From Chloroflexi bacterium RBG_13_51_52 (GTDB taxonomy: Bacteria; Chloroflexota; Dehalococcoidia; Dehalococcoidales; RBG-16-60-22): 11,158 nucleotides of DNA. How positions within the stretch are numbered: position 1 is the stretch's first letter; each line of letters begins with the position of its first letter. The stretch is from NCBI GenBank assembly GCA_001796525.1, contig MGMT01000022.1, positions 1-11,158 of the forward strand, given 5' to 3'. The notes beneath the pieces were generated by a model, which was given only the letters and a program-made list of their open reading frames with translations, ran no database searches and was not told where the DNA came from. Below, one piece after another: positions 1-5,653 of the stretch. The translations under genes were made by a program, and so were the position numbers.

Positions 1-164
1 GATATTTCCGGATTAAAAACGGTCTGGACAATACCTTCCCTATCCCGCAGGTCGATAAAGACCAGTCCGCCGTGGTCGCGGCGGCGGTTGACCCAGCCGG
101 CAAGGGAAACGGTAGCGCCGATGTTTTCTTTTCTAAGAGAACCGCAGGTATGAGTCCTGAACAA
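1..164 (-). CDS. aspS: Aspartyl-tRNA synthetase, N-terminal 54 codons (partial)
   Basis: Charges tRNA-Asp (or Asp and Asn) with aspartate in the cytoplasm. Only the N-terminus is present; the gene runs off the left edge. The translation opens FRTHTCGSLR and continues through AGWVNRRRDHGGLVFIDLRD and REGIVQTVFNP, the OB-fold anticodon-binding domain typical of bacterial AspRS. The RRRDHGGLVFIDLRD block is the family hallmark. No in-frame ATG gives this N-terminus. I chose the TTG at 164-162 because AGGAG (complement of 171-175) lies just upstream and the protein then begins where the family does. The promoter at 198-226 fits a short leader. It is divergent from the homocysteine operon. Identity is very likely; Asp-only versus dual Asp/Asn specificity cannot be judged from this fragment. 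Confidence 0.93.
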   Translation of the reverse strand, partial: MFRTHTCGSLRKENIGATVSLAGWVNRRRDHGGLVFIDLRDREGIVQTVFNPEI

Positions 165-197
165 AATAGTCTCCTGTAAAACGGGGGTTCACTTTTG

Positions 198-226
198 ATT
201 ATAGCTTATACGAAGGGGAGCTTCAA
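198..226 (-). promoter_or_regulatory. Sigma-70-like promoter for aspS
   Basis: On the minus strand, TTGAAG (complement of 221-226) and a perfect TATAAT (complement of 198-203) are separated by exactly 17 bases. Transcription would start near 190, giving a leader of about 26 bases before the TTG start of aspS. Match quality and spacing are good; no start site has been mapped. Confidence 0.65.
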
Positions 227-238
227 GGTGGTTGATGG

Positions 239-268
239 TCGACAATTTGCAGTTTTCAGTTGTATTGT
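239..268 (+). promoter_or_regulatory. Candidate promoter for the homocysteine operon
   Basis: TCGACA (239-244) and TATTGT (263-268) are 18 bases apart and match the sigma-70 consensus at 5 and 4 of 6 positions. A rival -10, TAGAAT (283-288), lies closer to the gene but has only a poor -35 (TTGTAT, 260-265). Either would drive the plus-strand operon starting at 323. The leader is too short for a SAM riboswitch or T-box, and I see neither. Confidence 0.35.
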
Positions 269-322
269 AGCTTCAAGTCTGCTAGAATGTTATGTAATCC
301 CAGCTATAGAAGGTGTGTAAAA

Positions 323-1537
323 GTGGCCAAGACGATAGCGGAAATCAACGAGAAAATCAAAGCAGGCAAAGCGGTAGTCTTTAACGCGGAGGACATTATA
401 GAGGTCGTCCGCGAAAAGGGCGTGAAAAAAGCCGCGCAGGAAGTGGACGTGGTAACGACGGGCACCTTCGGGATAATGTGCTCCTCCGGGGCATATTTCA
501 ACACAGGCCATACGAGCCCGCGTATAAAGTTCGGGGGAGGCAGGGCTTACCTTAACGACGTGCCCGCTTATACCGGGCTGGCAGCGGTAGACCTGTTCCT
601 TGGGGCGAACGCCCTGCCGGACGACGACCCGCGTAACCGGGTGCATCCCGGGGAATTCAATTACGGCGGAGGGCACGTCATCGAGGAACTGGCGGCGGGT
701 AAAGATGTGCGGCTTGAGGCTACGGCTTACGGCACGGACTGCTATCCGCGCAAGAAGCTGGAAACGTGGATAAACATTAAAGACCTGAACCAGGCGACGC
801 TGTTTAATATCCGCAACGCCTACCAGAACTATAACGTGGCGGTGAACACATCGGACAAGACGATTTATACATACATGGGCGTTTTAAAGCCGAAACTGGG
901 CAATGCCAACTACAGTTCGGCGGGGCAGATATCACCGCTGTTCAACGACCCGTATTATAAATGCATCGGGATAGGGACAAGGATATTCCTGGGCGGAGGG
1001 ACAGGTTTCGTAGTCTGGCAGGGAACACAGTTTAATCCGAATGTGCCGCGCACTGAAAAAGGCATCCCCAAAGAAGGGGCAGGCACGCTGGCGGTTATCG
1101 GAGACCTTAAGCAGATGAGTCCTAAGTGGCTGGTGGGAACGAGCGTACTGGGCTACGGATGCAGCCTGACCGTGGGTATAGGAGTGCCGATACCGATATT
1201 GGATGAGGAAATCCTGCAATACACGATAGTAACGGACGCAGATATAGTGGCGCCGGTGATAGACTACGCTGATGCCTTCCCCCATCTAAAGCCGGACACA
1301 CTGGGCGAGGTAAGCTACGCCGAACTAAAGAGCGGCAAGATAAAGATAAAAGGCAAGGATGTGCCGACCGCCTCGAGGTCGAGCTATCCTAAAGCCCTGG
1401 AAATTGCTAATATATTAAAGGGATGGATAGAGACAGGAAAATTCCTCCTTACCGAACCGGTGGAGAAATTACCGGGAGTGGAATCCGGCGTTTCTATAAA
1501 AGCGTTAAAAGAACGTCCTATTGAAGACCAGACATGA
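323..1537 (+). CDS. DUF39/HcyBio protein: L-aspartate-semialdehyde sulfurtransferase-type homocysteine biosynthesis (MA1821-like)
   Basis: In Methanosarcina this family works with a NIL-ferredoxin to turn aspartate semialdehyde into homocysteine using reduced sulfur, bypassing O-acyl-homoserine. Family signatures here are TTGTFGIMCSSGAYFNTGH (about residues 45-63), GGGRAYLNDVPAYTG, FNYGGGHVIEEL and ATAYGTDCYPRKK. Cys53 and Cys140 sit in two of these blocks and probably correspond to the two cysteines implicated in MA1821. The product has 404 residues and ends without C-terminal CBS domains, so it is the short form. The open frame reaches back to an ATG at 260, but I prefer the GTG at 323: an AGAAGGTG ribosome site ends about 8 bases upstream, and the protein then starts AKTIAEINEKI as the family does. 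The next two genes follow at once and belong to the same pathway. Enzymatic activity is inferred from the family. Confidence 0.9.
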   Translation: MAKTIAEINEKIKAGKAVVFNAEDIIEVVREKGVKKAAQEVDVVTTGTFGIMCSSGAYFNTGHTSPRIKFGGGRAYLNDVPAYTGLAAVDLFLGANALPDDDPRNRVHPGEFNYGGGHVIEELAAGKDVRLEATAYGTDCYPRKKLETWINIKDLNQATLFNIRNAYQNYNVAVNTSDKTIYTYMGVLKPKLGNANYSSAGQISPLFNDPYYKCIGIGTRIFLGGGTGFVVWQGTQFNPNVPRTEKGIPKEGAGTLAVIGDLKQMSPKWLVGTSVLGYGCSLTVGIGVPIPILDEEILQYTIVTDADIVAPVIDYADAFPHLKPDTLGEVSYAELKSGKIKIKGKDVPTASRSSYPKALEIANILKGWIETGKFLLTEPVEKLPGVESGVSIKALKERPIEDQT

Positions 1538-1548
1538 GGGGGTGAGCG

Positions 1549-1959
1549 ATGGCTGTTGCCAAGAAAATAGTACTGAAGTTTCCGAAGCGAATGGTAGACC
1601 GGCCGATAGTATACCGGCTGGTTAAAGATTACGACCTGGAGTTTAATATCCTTAAAGCGTCGATTACTCCTGAGCAGGAAGGGCTGCTGGTGCTTGAATT
1701 GAAGGGAAACCAGCAGGAATACGATAAAGGCATAGAGTTCCTGCTAAAAGCGGGGGTGCAGATACAGGCATTAAGCCAGGACGTGACGCGGAATGAGGAA
1801 AGATGCACCCACTGCGGGGCATGCGTTACCGTTTGCCCGACCGGCGCTTTCAAACTCGACCAGAAGACCAGGATGGTGATATTCGAGAATGAGAAATGTA
1901 TTGCGTGCGGATTGTGTATCCCCGCCTGCCCGCCTAGGGCAATGGAAGTGCATTTTTAA
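1549..1959 (+). CDS. NIL-domain plus 2x[4Fe-4S] ferredoxin (MA1822-like)
   Basis: Partner of the upstream DUF39 protein. In Methanosarcina the pair is needed for homocysteine synthesis, with the ferredoxin thought to deliver electrons or handle sulfur. Residues 1-78 form an NIL-type alpha/beta domain (KIVLKFPKRMVDRPIVYRLV start; also found beside methionine transporters). Residues 83-131 hold two CxxCxxCxxxCP motifs: Cys86/89/92/96 and Cys117/120/123/127. All eight ligands are present, predicting two [4Fe-4S] clusters. The length of 136 residues is normal for this arrangement. The ATG at 1549 follows a strong GAGGGGGTGAG ribosome site and lies 11 bases after the upstream stop codon, so the genes are cotranscribed. 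No signal peptide is visible, so it is cytoplasmic. Confidence 0.93.
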   Translation: MAVAKKIVLKFPKRMVDRPIVYRLVKDYDLEFNILKASITPEQEGLLVLELKGNQQEYDKGIEFLLKAGVQIQALSQDVTRNEERCTHCGACVTVCPTGAFKLDQKTRMVIFENEKCIACGLCIPACPPRAMEVHF

Positions 1960-1962
1960 AAA

Positions 1963-2703
1963 ATGAAAAAAGAGGGCTATCAGCCTAAGGTATACCGGCA
2001 CTGGGTGGAGGGGAAAGACCTGGCGGAGTTTACCGTATCGGTTAAAGAGACCGATTTATATATTAGGGCAACATCCAATCTGCAAAAAAAAGCCCACCGG
2101 ATAGTCTTGAAATACCGCCAGCAGCTGGAACAGTACATCGAGCAGAACCCTGATTTCTTGAAGTCGATAAAGCCGTTGCCGATGCCTGAAAATGCGCCGC
2201 GTATCGTGAAAGATATGGCGGAGGCGGGGCGTAAAGCTAACGTGGGACCGATGGCGGCAGTAGCCGGGGCGGTAGCGGAATATGTGGGGCGGGAGCTTCT
2301 GGAATATTCCCCGGAGATTATCGTAGAGAACGGGGGGGATATTTTTCTTAAAACCGCGCAAAAAAGGGTGATAGGGATTTATGCCGGAGAGTCGGCTTTC
2401 ACGGGAAAATTGGGACTGGAGATAAATCCGCAGGATACGCCACTGGGGATCTGCACGTCATCGGGGACGGTGGGGCATTCCTTAAGTTACGGGAAAGCCG
2501 ACGCGGTGGTGGTTACAGCTGGTTCGGCGATATTGGCGGATGCGGCGGCTACAGCCATCTGCAATAAAGTAAGTAAACCCAGCGATATAAACGACGCGAT
2601 TAAGCTCGGTGAAAGTATTAGCGGGTTAAGGGGCATTATTATTATCCTGGGCGGCAATGTCGGCGTCTGGGGCAACGTAAAGCTCTGCGAGACGTCAGTT
2701 TAA
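1963..2703 (+). CDS. UPF0280 (COG2122) ApbE-superfamily protein, MA1715-like
   Basis: UPF0280 proteins resemble ApbE flavin transferases. In Methanosarcina the member MA1715 was linked to efficient sulfide assimilation into homocysteine, though its chemistry is unresolved. Family blocks: GPMAAVAGAVAEYVG (95-109), ENGGDIFLK (122-130, the ApbE-like core), GICTSSGTVGHS (162-173) and a glycine-rich C-terminus. The length of 246 residues is typical. The ATG lies 3 bases after the ferredoxin stop codon, with no good ribosome site close by, so it is probably translated by coupling to the upstream gene. Being third in the operon directly supports a role in the same pathway in this organism. It converges on the next gene with only 3 bases between stop codons. 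Family assignment is firm; molecular function is not known. Confidence 0.88.
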   Translation: MKKEGYQPKVYRHWVEGKDLAEFTVSVKETDLYIRATSNLQKKAHRIVLKYRQQLEQYIEQNPDFLKSIKPLPMPENAPRIVKDMAEAGRKANVGPMAAVAGAVAEYVGRELLEYSPEIIVENGGDIFLKTAQKRVIGIYAGESAFTGKLGLEINPQDTPLGICTSSGTVGHSLSYGKADAVVVTAGSAILADAAATAICNKVSKPSDINDAIKLGESISGLRGIIIILGGNVGVWGNVKLCETSV

Positions 2704-2706
2704 AGC

Positions 2707-3009
2707 CTATTGGGATATTCTCAACTCCAGAGTAGACATTTCTTTGTCCACGCCCTTGAGATTTGATACCATGCCGGCAAGAGTACTGCGCATTATTTGT
2801 ACCGGGAAGTAGCTCAAAGGCACATCGGAGCCGTTGAGGGTGATTTTTATCTGCCCGTCATTATCAACATCAAGCTCTAAATTCTTTACAGCGCCGGTGC
2901 CCTTAAGACTGGCGAGAATGCCGGCAGCGACATGATAGACATATCCTTCGACGAAATAGTCTAGTTCGATGAGATTATCATTAACAGTAAGACTAACTTT
3001 ACGCGCCAT
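2707..3009 (-). CDS. Conserved-looking hypothetical protein, 100 residues
   Basis: I do not recognise this family. The product begins MARKVSLTVNDNLIELDYFVEGY, has no signal peptide or membrane helix, and contains no cysteine. Alternating hydrophobic stretches (VKNLELDVDNDGQIKITLNG, about 41-60) suggest beta strands around a central helix (HVAAGILASLKG). A small soluble alpha/beta protein is the most that can be said. It reads as a real gene: it has an in-frame ATG after purine-rich GAGGAAAAAAGGGA, an extended -10 promoter at 3031-3039, coding-like composition, and it fills the space between its neighbours almost exactly. It converges on the homocysteine operon and follows the membrane-protein gene on the same strand. 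Confidence 0.7.
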   Translation of the reverse strand: MARKVSLTVNDNLIELDYFVEGYVYHVAAGILASLKGTGAVKNLELDVDNDGQIKITLNGSDVPLSYFPVQIMRSTLAGMVSNLKGVDKEMSTLELRISQ

Positions 3010-3030
3010 TCCCTTTTTTCCTCACAAACC

Positions 3031-3039
3031 AGTATAGCA
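3031..3039 (-). promoter_or_regulatory. Extended -10 promoter for the 100-residue hypothetical gene
   Basis: The minus strand reads TGCTATACT (complement of 3031-3039): a TGn extension followed by TATACT, 5 of 6 to consensus. No good -35 lies 17 bases upstream, as extended -10 promoters allow. An alternative uses a perfect TTGACA (complement of 3078-3083) with a weak TAGTTA 17 bases on. Both would lead into the gene starting at 3009. Confidence 0.45.
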
Positions 3040-3061
3040 TAGAAAACATAGCAGTAACTAC

Positions 3062-3101
3062 ATCTCCCTCCCCTCCCTGTCAAGGCAAGATGGAGGGAGA
3101 T
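3062..3101 (-). repeat. Inverted repeat (10-base arms) between two minus-strand genes
   Basis: ATCTCCCTCC (3062-3071) and GGAGGGAGAT (3092-3101) are perfect complements around a 20-base loop. The repeat lies 52 bases past the 3' end of the membrane-protein coding region at 3141-3608 and before the 100-residue gene. It could stop or attenuate transcription between them, but no T-run follows on the minus strand, so it is not a textbook terminator. A TTGACA hexamer sits in the loop on the minus strand. Confidence 0.5.
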
Positions 3102-3140
3102 TAGATTTATCACTTTATCAATACTTTTATACCGGTTTAT

Positions 3141-3608
3141 TTATGCTTTTTCGCGGCCGACACGATACAGGGCAAAACCGACACCACCGACAGCCAGACC
3201 GACGATAACCATAAAGGCACCACTAGCCATGGTTACCTGGATAAGTCCGAAGGCGGTGACAGCCATATACAGGTAGTTTTCAAGGTTCATCGCCTGGGCA
3301 TAGGTTAAATGCAGGGGATTGGTGGAGTCAAATCGGCCACCCGCCAGAAGGTCCTGATAGGTGGGGGCGATAGCGCGGCGGTGCTCGGCGATAGTATCCG
3401 CAGCTTTTTGCGCATCACCAGCGTTGTTGATGGGCGTGAAATCACCAGGATTATTGGGGTCAAGAGCCAGCGAGACTTTTTCGATGTTCATCCTGTCGAC
3501 GATGAGGTTGTTTTTCATCATGCCTTCGACGATAAATACCCCTCCGATCGCAATAGCCACCACACCCAGAACCGCAACGATGATACCCAGATTTTTAACC
3601 AGTTTCAT
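3141..3608 (-). CDS. Small membrane protein of unknown function, 155 residues
   Basis: No named family comes to mind. Residues 7-28 form a hydrophobic N-terminal helix that could be an uncleaved anchor. Residues 30-110 are polar, with a helix rich in Ala and Glu (DAQKAADTIAEHRRAIAPTY, 65-84) and a stretch that looks conserved (LTYAQAMNLENYLYMAV, 101-117). Residues 112-149 form one or two further hydrophobic segments rich in Gly and Ala, ending in a short basic tail (YRVGREKA). An envelope protein with a roughly 80-residue domain, probably outside the membrane, is the likely picture. The start is supported by GGGAGGA upstream of the ATG and a good promoter at 3659-3688. No catalytic or metal-binding motif is visible, and there is no cysteine. 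Confidence 0.75.
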   Translation of the reverse strand: MKLVKNLGIIVAVLGVVAIAIGGVFIVEGMMKNNLIVDRMNIEKVSLALDPNNPGDFTPINNAGDAQKAADTIAEHRRAIAPTYQDLLAGGRFDSTNPLHLTYAQAMNLENYLYMAVTAFGLIQVTMASGAFMVIVGLAVGGVGFALYRVGREKA

Positions 3609-3658
3609 TAAAGTCCTCCCTCGTATTGTTTACTAAAATAGTATACTATATATTTTCT

Positions 3659-3688
3659 ATTGTACATGATATTTGTCACAAGTTTCAA
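3659..3688 (-). promoter_or_regulatory. Promoter for the 155-residue membrane protein
   Basis: On the minus strand, TTGAAA (complement of 3683-3688) and TACAAT (complement of 3659-3664) each match the consensus at 5 of 6 positions, 18 bases apart. A palindrome, TTGTCACAA (3673-3681), lies wholly inside the spacer, where a bound repressor would block polymerase. A second AT-rich -10-like run (complement of about 3640-3652) lies nearer the gene. Confidence 0.5.
3673..3681. promoter_or_regulatory. Operator-like palindrome TTGTCACAA
   Basis: A 4-1-4 palindrome lying between the -35 and -10 elements of the minus-strand promoter. The same pattern, TTGTNACAA, recurs at 3794-3802 in this intergenic region, inside a longer palindrome. 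A partial copy (TTGTCACA) lies upstream of the diiron-protein gene at about 4209-4216. The regulator, if any, is unknown. Confidence 0.35.
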
Positions 3689-3742
3689 CAAAGAAGATTA
3701 TCAGGCACAAATTAAAAATGATAACTACATGTGATACCGCTA

Positions 3743-3770
3743 TTAACACGAGTAAATAGAATGTTATCAA
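3743..3770 (+). promoter_or_regulatory. Weak candidate promoter for the SHOCT-protein gene
   Basis: TTAACA (3743-3748, 5 of 6) and TATCAA (3765-3770, 4 of 6) are 16 bases apart, about 85 bases before the gene at 3856. The region is very AT-rich, so chance matches are easy. Confidence 0.25.
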
Positions 3771-3790
3771 TGGAACTTTTATCACAGAAT

Positions 3791-3805
3791 ATTTTGTTAC
3801 AAAAT
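3791..3805. promoter_or_regulatory. Perfect 7-1-7 palindrome, possible operator
   Basis: ATTTTGT-T-ACAAAAT is a perfect palindrome about 50 bases before the SHOCT-protein start and downstream of its candidate promoter. Its core TTGTTACAA matches the palindrome at 3673-3681. It could be a repressor site; a stem with a one-base loop would not fold well as RNA, which favours a protein-binding site in DNA. Confidence 0.4.
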
Positions 3806-3855
3806 GTGAATATTAAAGATGAGGCGACTAAAAATATTACCAAGGAGGCAAATCA

Positions 3856-4074
3856 ATGTGGTACATGCACGAAGGAAGCGGCTGGTGGATGGTCTTTGGC
3901 GGAATATGGATGGTTGTATTCTGGGGCGGTCTAATCGCTTTAGTAGTCTGGGGCATAAAAAAACTGTCCGGACAAAATAGCGGTAAACAGAGTCCGATTG
4001 ATATAGCCAAAGAGCGTTACGCCAAAGGCGAGATATCTAAAGAAGAGTTCGAGCGGATAAAGAAGGACTTATAG
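3856..4074 (+). CDS. Small SHOCT-domain membrane protein, 72 residues
   Basis: Residues 9-35 form one hydrophobic, tryptophan-rich membrane helix. A short linker then leads to a C-terminal SHOCT domain (residues 46-72: SPIDIAKERYAKGEISKEEF and on), a short helical hairpin usually found at protein ends and thought to mediate oligomerisation. Anchor-plus-SHOCT proteins of this size are common and mostly uncharacterised. The ATG follows a near-perfect AAGGAGG at 3842-3848 with 7 bases of spacing, so the start is secure. It stands alone: 259 bases without a gene follow, and the gene before it is divergent. Function is unknown; a role in membrane or envelope stress is only a guess. Confidence 0.85.
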   Translation: MWYMHEGSGWWMVFGGIWMVVFWGGLIALVVWGIKKLSGQNSGKQSPIDIAKERYAKGEISKEEFERIKKDL

Positions 4075-4253
4075 ATAAGTGTATTACAGCTTCTATATCT
4101 GCGATTTGGCAGTACTGGCTGATAGTATTGAAAGTTATCTTTAAGCGGGCTGGATTGTATCGATATATGATATACTGCTAATAGCTATTAAGCACATCAA
4201 TGAAACTATTGTCACAGACCCGGGCACTTTCAAGACAATAGAATAATAAGTCT

Positions 4254-4271
4254 ATCTTGACAATCTTGACA
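4254..4271 (+). repeat. Tandem 9-base repeat (ATCTTGACA x2) duplicating the -35 box
   Basis: ATCTTGACA occurs at 4254-4262 and again at 4263-4271 with no gap. Each copy holds a perfect TTGACA. The second makes the main promoter. The first could pair with ATTAAT (4281-4286, 18-base spacing) as a weaker overlapping promoter. Confidence 0.75.
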
Positions 4272-4294
4272 GTAAGAAGAATTAATTTTATGAT
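4266..4294 (+). promoter_or_regulatory. Strong sigma-70-like promoter for the Fe-S/diiron operon
   Basis: Perfect TTGACA (4266-4271), exactly 17 bases, then TATGAT (4289-4294, 5 of 6). This is the best promoter in the window. Transcription would begin near 4301, leaving a leader of about 33 bases. The rest of 4075-4333 is AT-rich with short palindromes (CAGTACTG, ATCGAT) and shows no gene or folded RNA that I can support. Confidence 0.75.
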
Positions 4295-4333
4295 GCGTTT
4301 GCCATATATAAAAACAAAACCGGGAGGTACGTA

Positions 4334-4864
4334 ATGCCCAACGAACAGGAATCGACCCTGAAAGCGCTTGAAACCGCTCTTCAGATGGAAATAGACGGCA
4401 AAGAGTTCTACCTGAAAGCCGGTAAAGCCAGCACAAACAAACTGGGCAAGGACTTGCTGAAAAAGCTGGCGGCCGAAGAAGATATACACCGGAGCGTATT
4501 TAAAAAAATATACGATACCATCAAGAGTAAAAAAGGCTGGCCCGATGTGAAATACCAAGGGGATGGGGGGCGAGGATTAAAGACCCTGTTTGCCGAAGCA
4601 ATAGAAAATATGGACAAAAACACGAAATCCATCAAAGCGGAACTCGATGCTATCAAGACGGCAATGGACATGGAAAATAAAACGCTGGATTTCTATAAAG
4701 CACGGAGCAAAAAGACTGCTATCGATGCCGAAAGGCAGCTCTATAACGCTTTAGCTATGCAGGAAAGCGAACACCACCGGGTGCTGCTGGACTACTATGA
4801 GTTTCTCAAGGACCCGGCAGCATGGTACGTTCAGAAGGAACATACAGCCGTCGATGGCGGCTAA
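4334..4864 (+). CDS. Rubrerythrin-like ferritin-fold diiron protein without rubredoxin domain
   Basis: A four-helix-bundle protein of 176 residues. Diiron ligands are visible at Glu19 (METALQMEIDG-type first helix), Glu49 with His52 (AAEEDIHRSVF), Glu114 (MDMENKTLDFY) and Glu144 with His147 (AMQESEHHRVL). That is the E...ExxH...E...ExxH pattern of rubrerythrins and related proteins, which reduce peroxide or handle iron. Unlike classical rubrerythrin it has no C-terminal CxxC...CxxC rubredoxin domain, so electrons must come from a separate protein; a free rubredoxin is encoded at 7422-7580. The ATG follows GGGAGGT at 4321-4327. It is the first gene of the long plus-strand operon, directly behind the strong promoter. 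Peroxidase, oxidase or iron-storage activity cannot be told apart from sequence alone. Confidence 0.88.
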   Translation: MPNEQESTLKALETALQMEIDGKEFYLKAGKASTNKLGKDLLKKLAAEEDIHRSVFKKIYDTIKSKKGWPDVKYQGDGGRGLKTLFAEAIENMDKNTKSIKAELDAIKTAMDMENKTLDFYKARSKKTAIDAERQLYNALAMQESEHHRVLLDYYEFLKDPAAWYVQKEHTAVDGG

Positions 4865-4897
4865 AAGAAGTCGATTCTGATTCCAGAGGTGGGAAAT

Positions 4898-5653
4898 ATG
4901 CTGAAAATCAAAGACCTGTCCGTGGCGGTAGAAGGCAAAGAAATTATCCATGATATCAACATGACGATACAGACGGGTGAGACGCACGTGCTTTTCGGGC
5001 CCAACGGGGCGGGTAAAAGCACACTATTAATGGCTATCATGGGATTCCCCAAATACAGGGTAACCAGTGGTAGCATACACTTTAAAGATAAAGATATTAC
5101 CAGTTTGAGCGTGGACGAGAGAGCGCGAATGGGTATCGGCATGTCTTTCCAGCGTCCGCCGGTGGTGCGGGGGGTAAAGACGCGCGATATGGTGGCGGCG
5201 TGTCTTAAAGGGAATGGGGACGGCGATACGATAACCAAGCTGGCGGAAAAAACAGACCTCCAGGACTTCCTGGAAAGAGATATCAATTACGGTTTTTCCG
5301 GGGGAGAAATCAAGCGATCCGAATTGATGCAGTTGCTGGCGCAGCGACCGGAGCTAACACTGCTGGACGAACCGGAATCGGGAGTGGATTTAGTCAATAT
5401 CGCCCTGATAGGCGAGCTGATGAACGATTTGCTGGAAAAGAATTGCCCGATTCCGGAACGTCATTGTATGGGTCTTATCATTACGCACACAGGACATATC
5501 CTGGACTATGTAAATGCCCGCACCGGCTATGTAATGTGCGATGGCACCATCGGTTGCATGGGCGACCCTCACGAGATGCTGGGTACAATCAGAGAAAAAG
5601 GCTACAACGAATGTATTAAGTGTTACCTGGGGAGGATTCCTTTACATGAGTAA
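4898..5653 (+). CDS. sufC: Fe-S cluster assembly ATPase SufC
   Basis: ABC-type ATPase that powers Fe-S cluster building on its SufB partner in the cytoplasm. Motifs in order (251 residues): Walker A GPNGAGKST (34-42), Q-loop FQRPP, signature SGGEIKRSELMQ, Walker B LTLLDEP with the catalytic Glu, D-loop SGVD, and H-loop Thr-His in IITHTGHILDYV. GPNGAGKST, FSGG-E-KR and the TH-GHI block are SufC-like and not those of a transporter ATPase; no membrane permease lies nearby. The frame extends to a GTG at 4889, but the ATG at 4898 is better: GAGGTGGG lies just ahead of it and the protein then begins MLKIKDLSV as SufC does. It overlaps sufB by 8 bases, so the two are translationally coupled. Confidence 0.95.
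   Translation: MLKIKDLSVAVEGKEIIHDINMTIQTGETHVLFGPNGAGKSTLLMAIMGFPKYRVTSGSIHFKDKDITSLSVDERARMGIGMSFQRPPVVRGVKTRDMVAACLKGNGDGDTITKLAEKTDLQDFLERDINYGFSGGEIKRSELMQLLAQRPELTLLDEPESGVDLVNIALIGELMNDLLEKNCPIPERHCMGLIITHTGHILDYVNARTGYVMCDGTIGCMGDPHEMLGTIREKGYNECIKCYLGRIPLHE

Noticed and set aside
181..322. Possible SAM riboswitch or T-box before the homocysteine operon
   Set aside because: The likely leader is too short, and neither a SAM-aptamer core nor a T-box sequence could be found.
290..676. 128-residue open frame on the minus strand
   Set aside because: It lies antisense to the conserved DUF39 protein, has no family motif and has the composition expected of a complement-strand shadow.
3731..3934. 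67-residue plus-strand frame overlapping the SHOCT gene
   Set aside because: It has no ribosome site and overlaps, in another frame, a gene with a near-perfect one and a known domain.
4111..4118. CAGTACTG palindrome after the SHOCT gene as a terminator
   Set aside because: It is an 8-base palindrome with no loop and no T-run after it, so it cannot form a terminator hairpin.
4178..4558. 126-residue minus-strand open frame covering the main promoter
   Set aside because: It overlaps the start of the diiron-protein gene and the near-consensus promoter, has no ribosome site and no recognisable domain.
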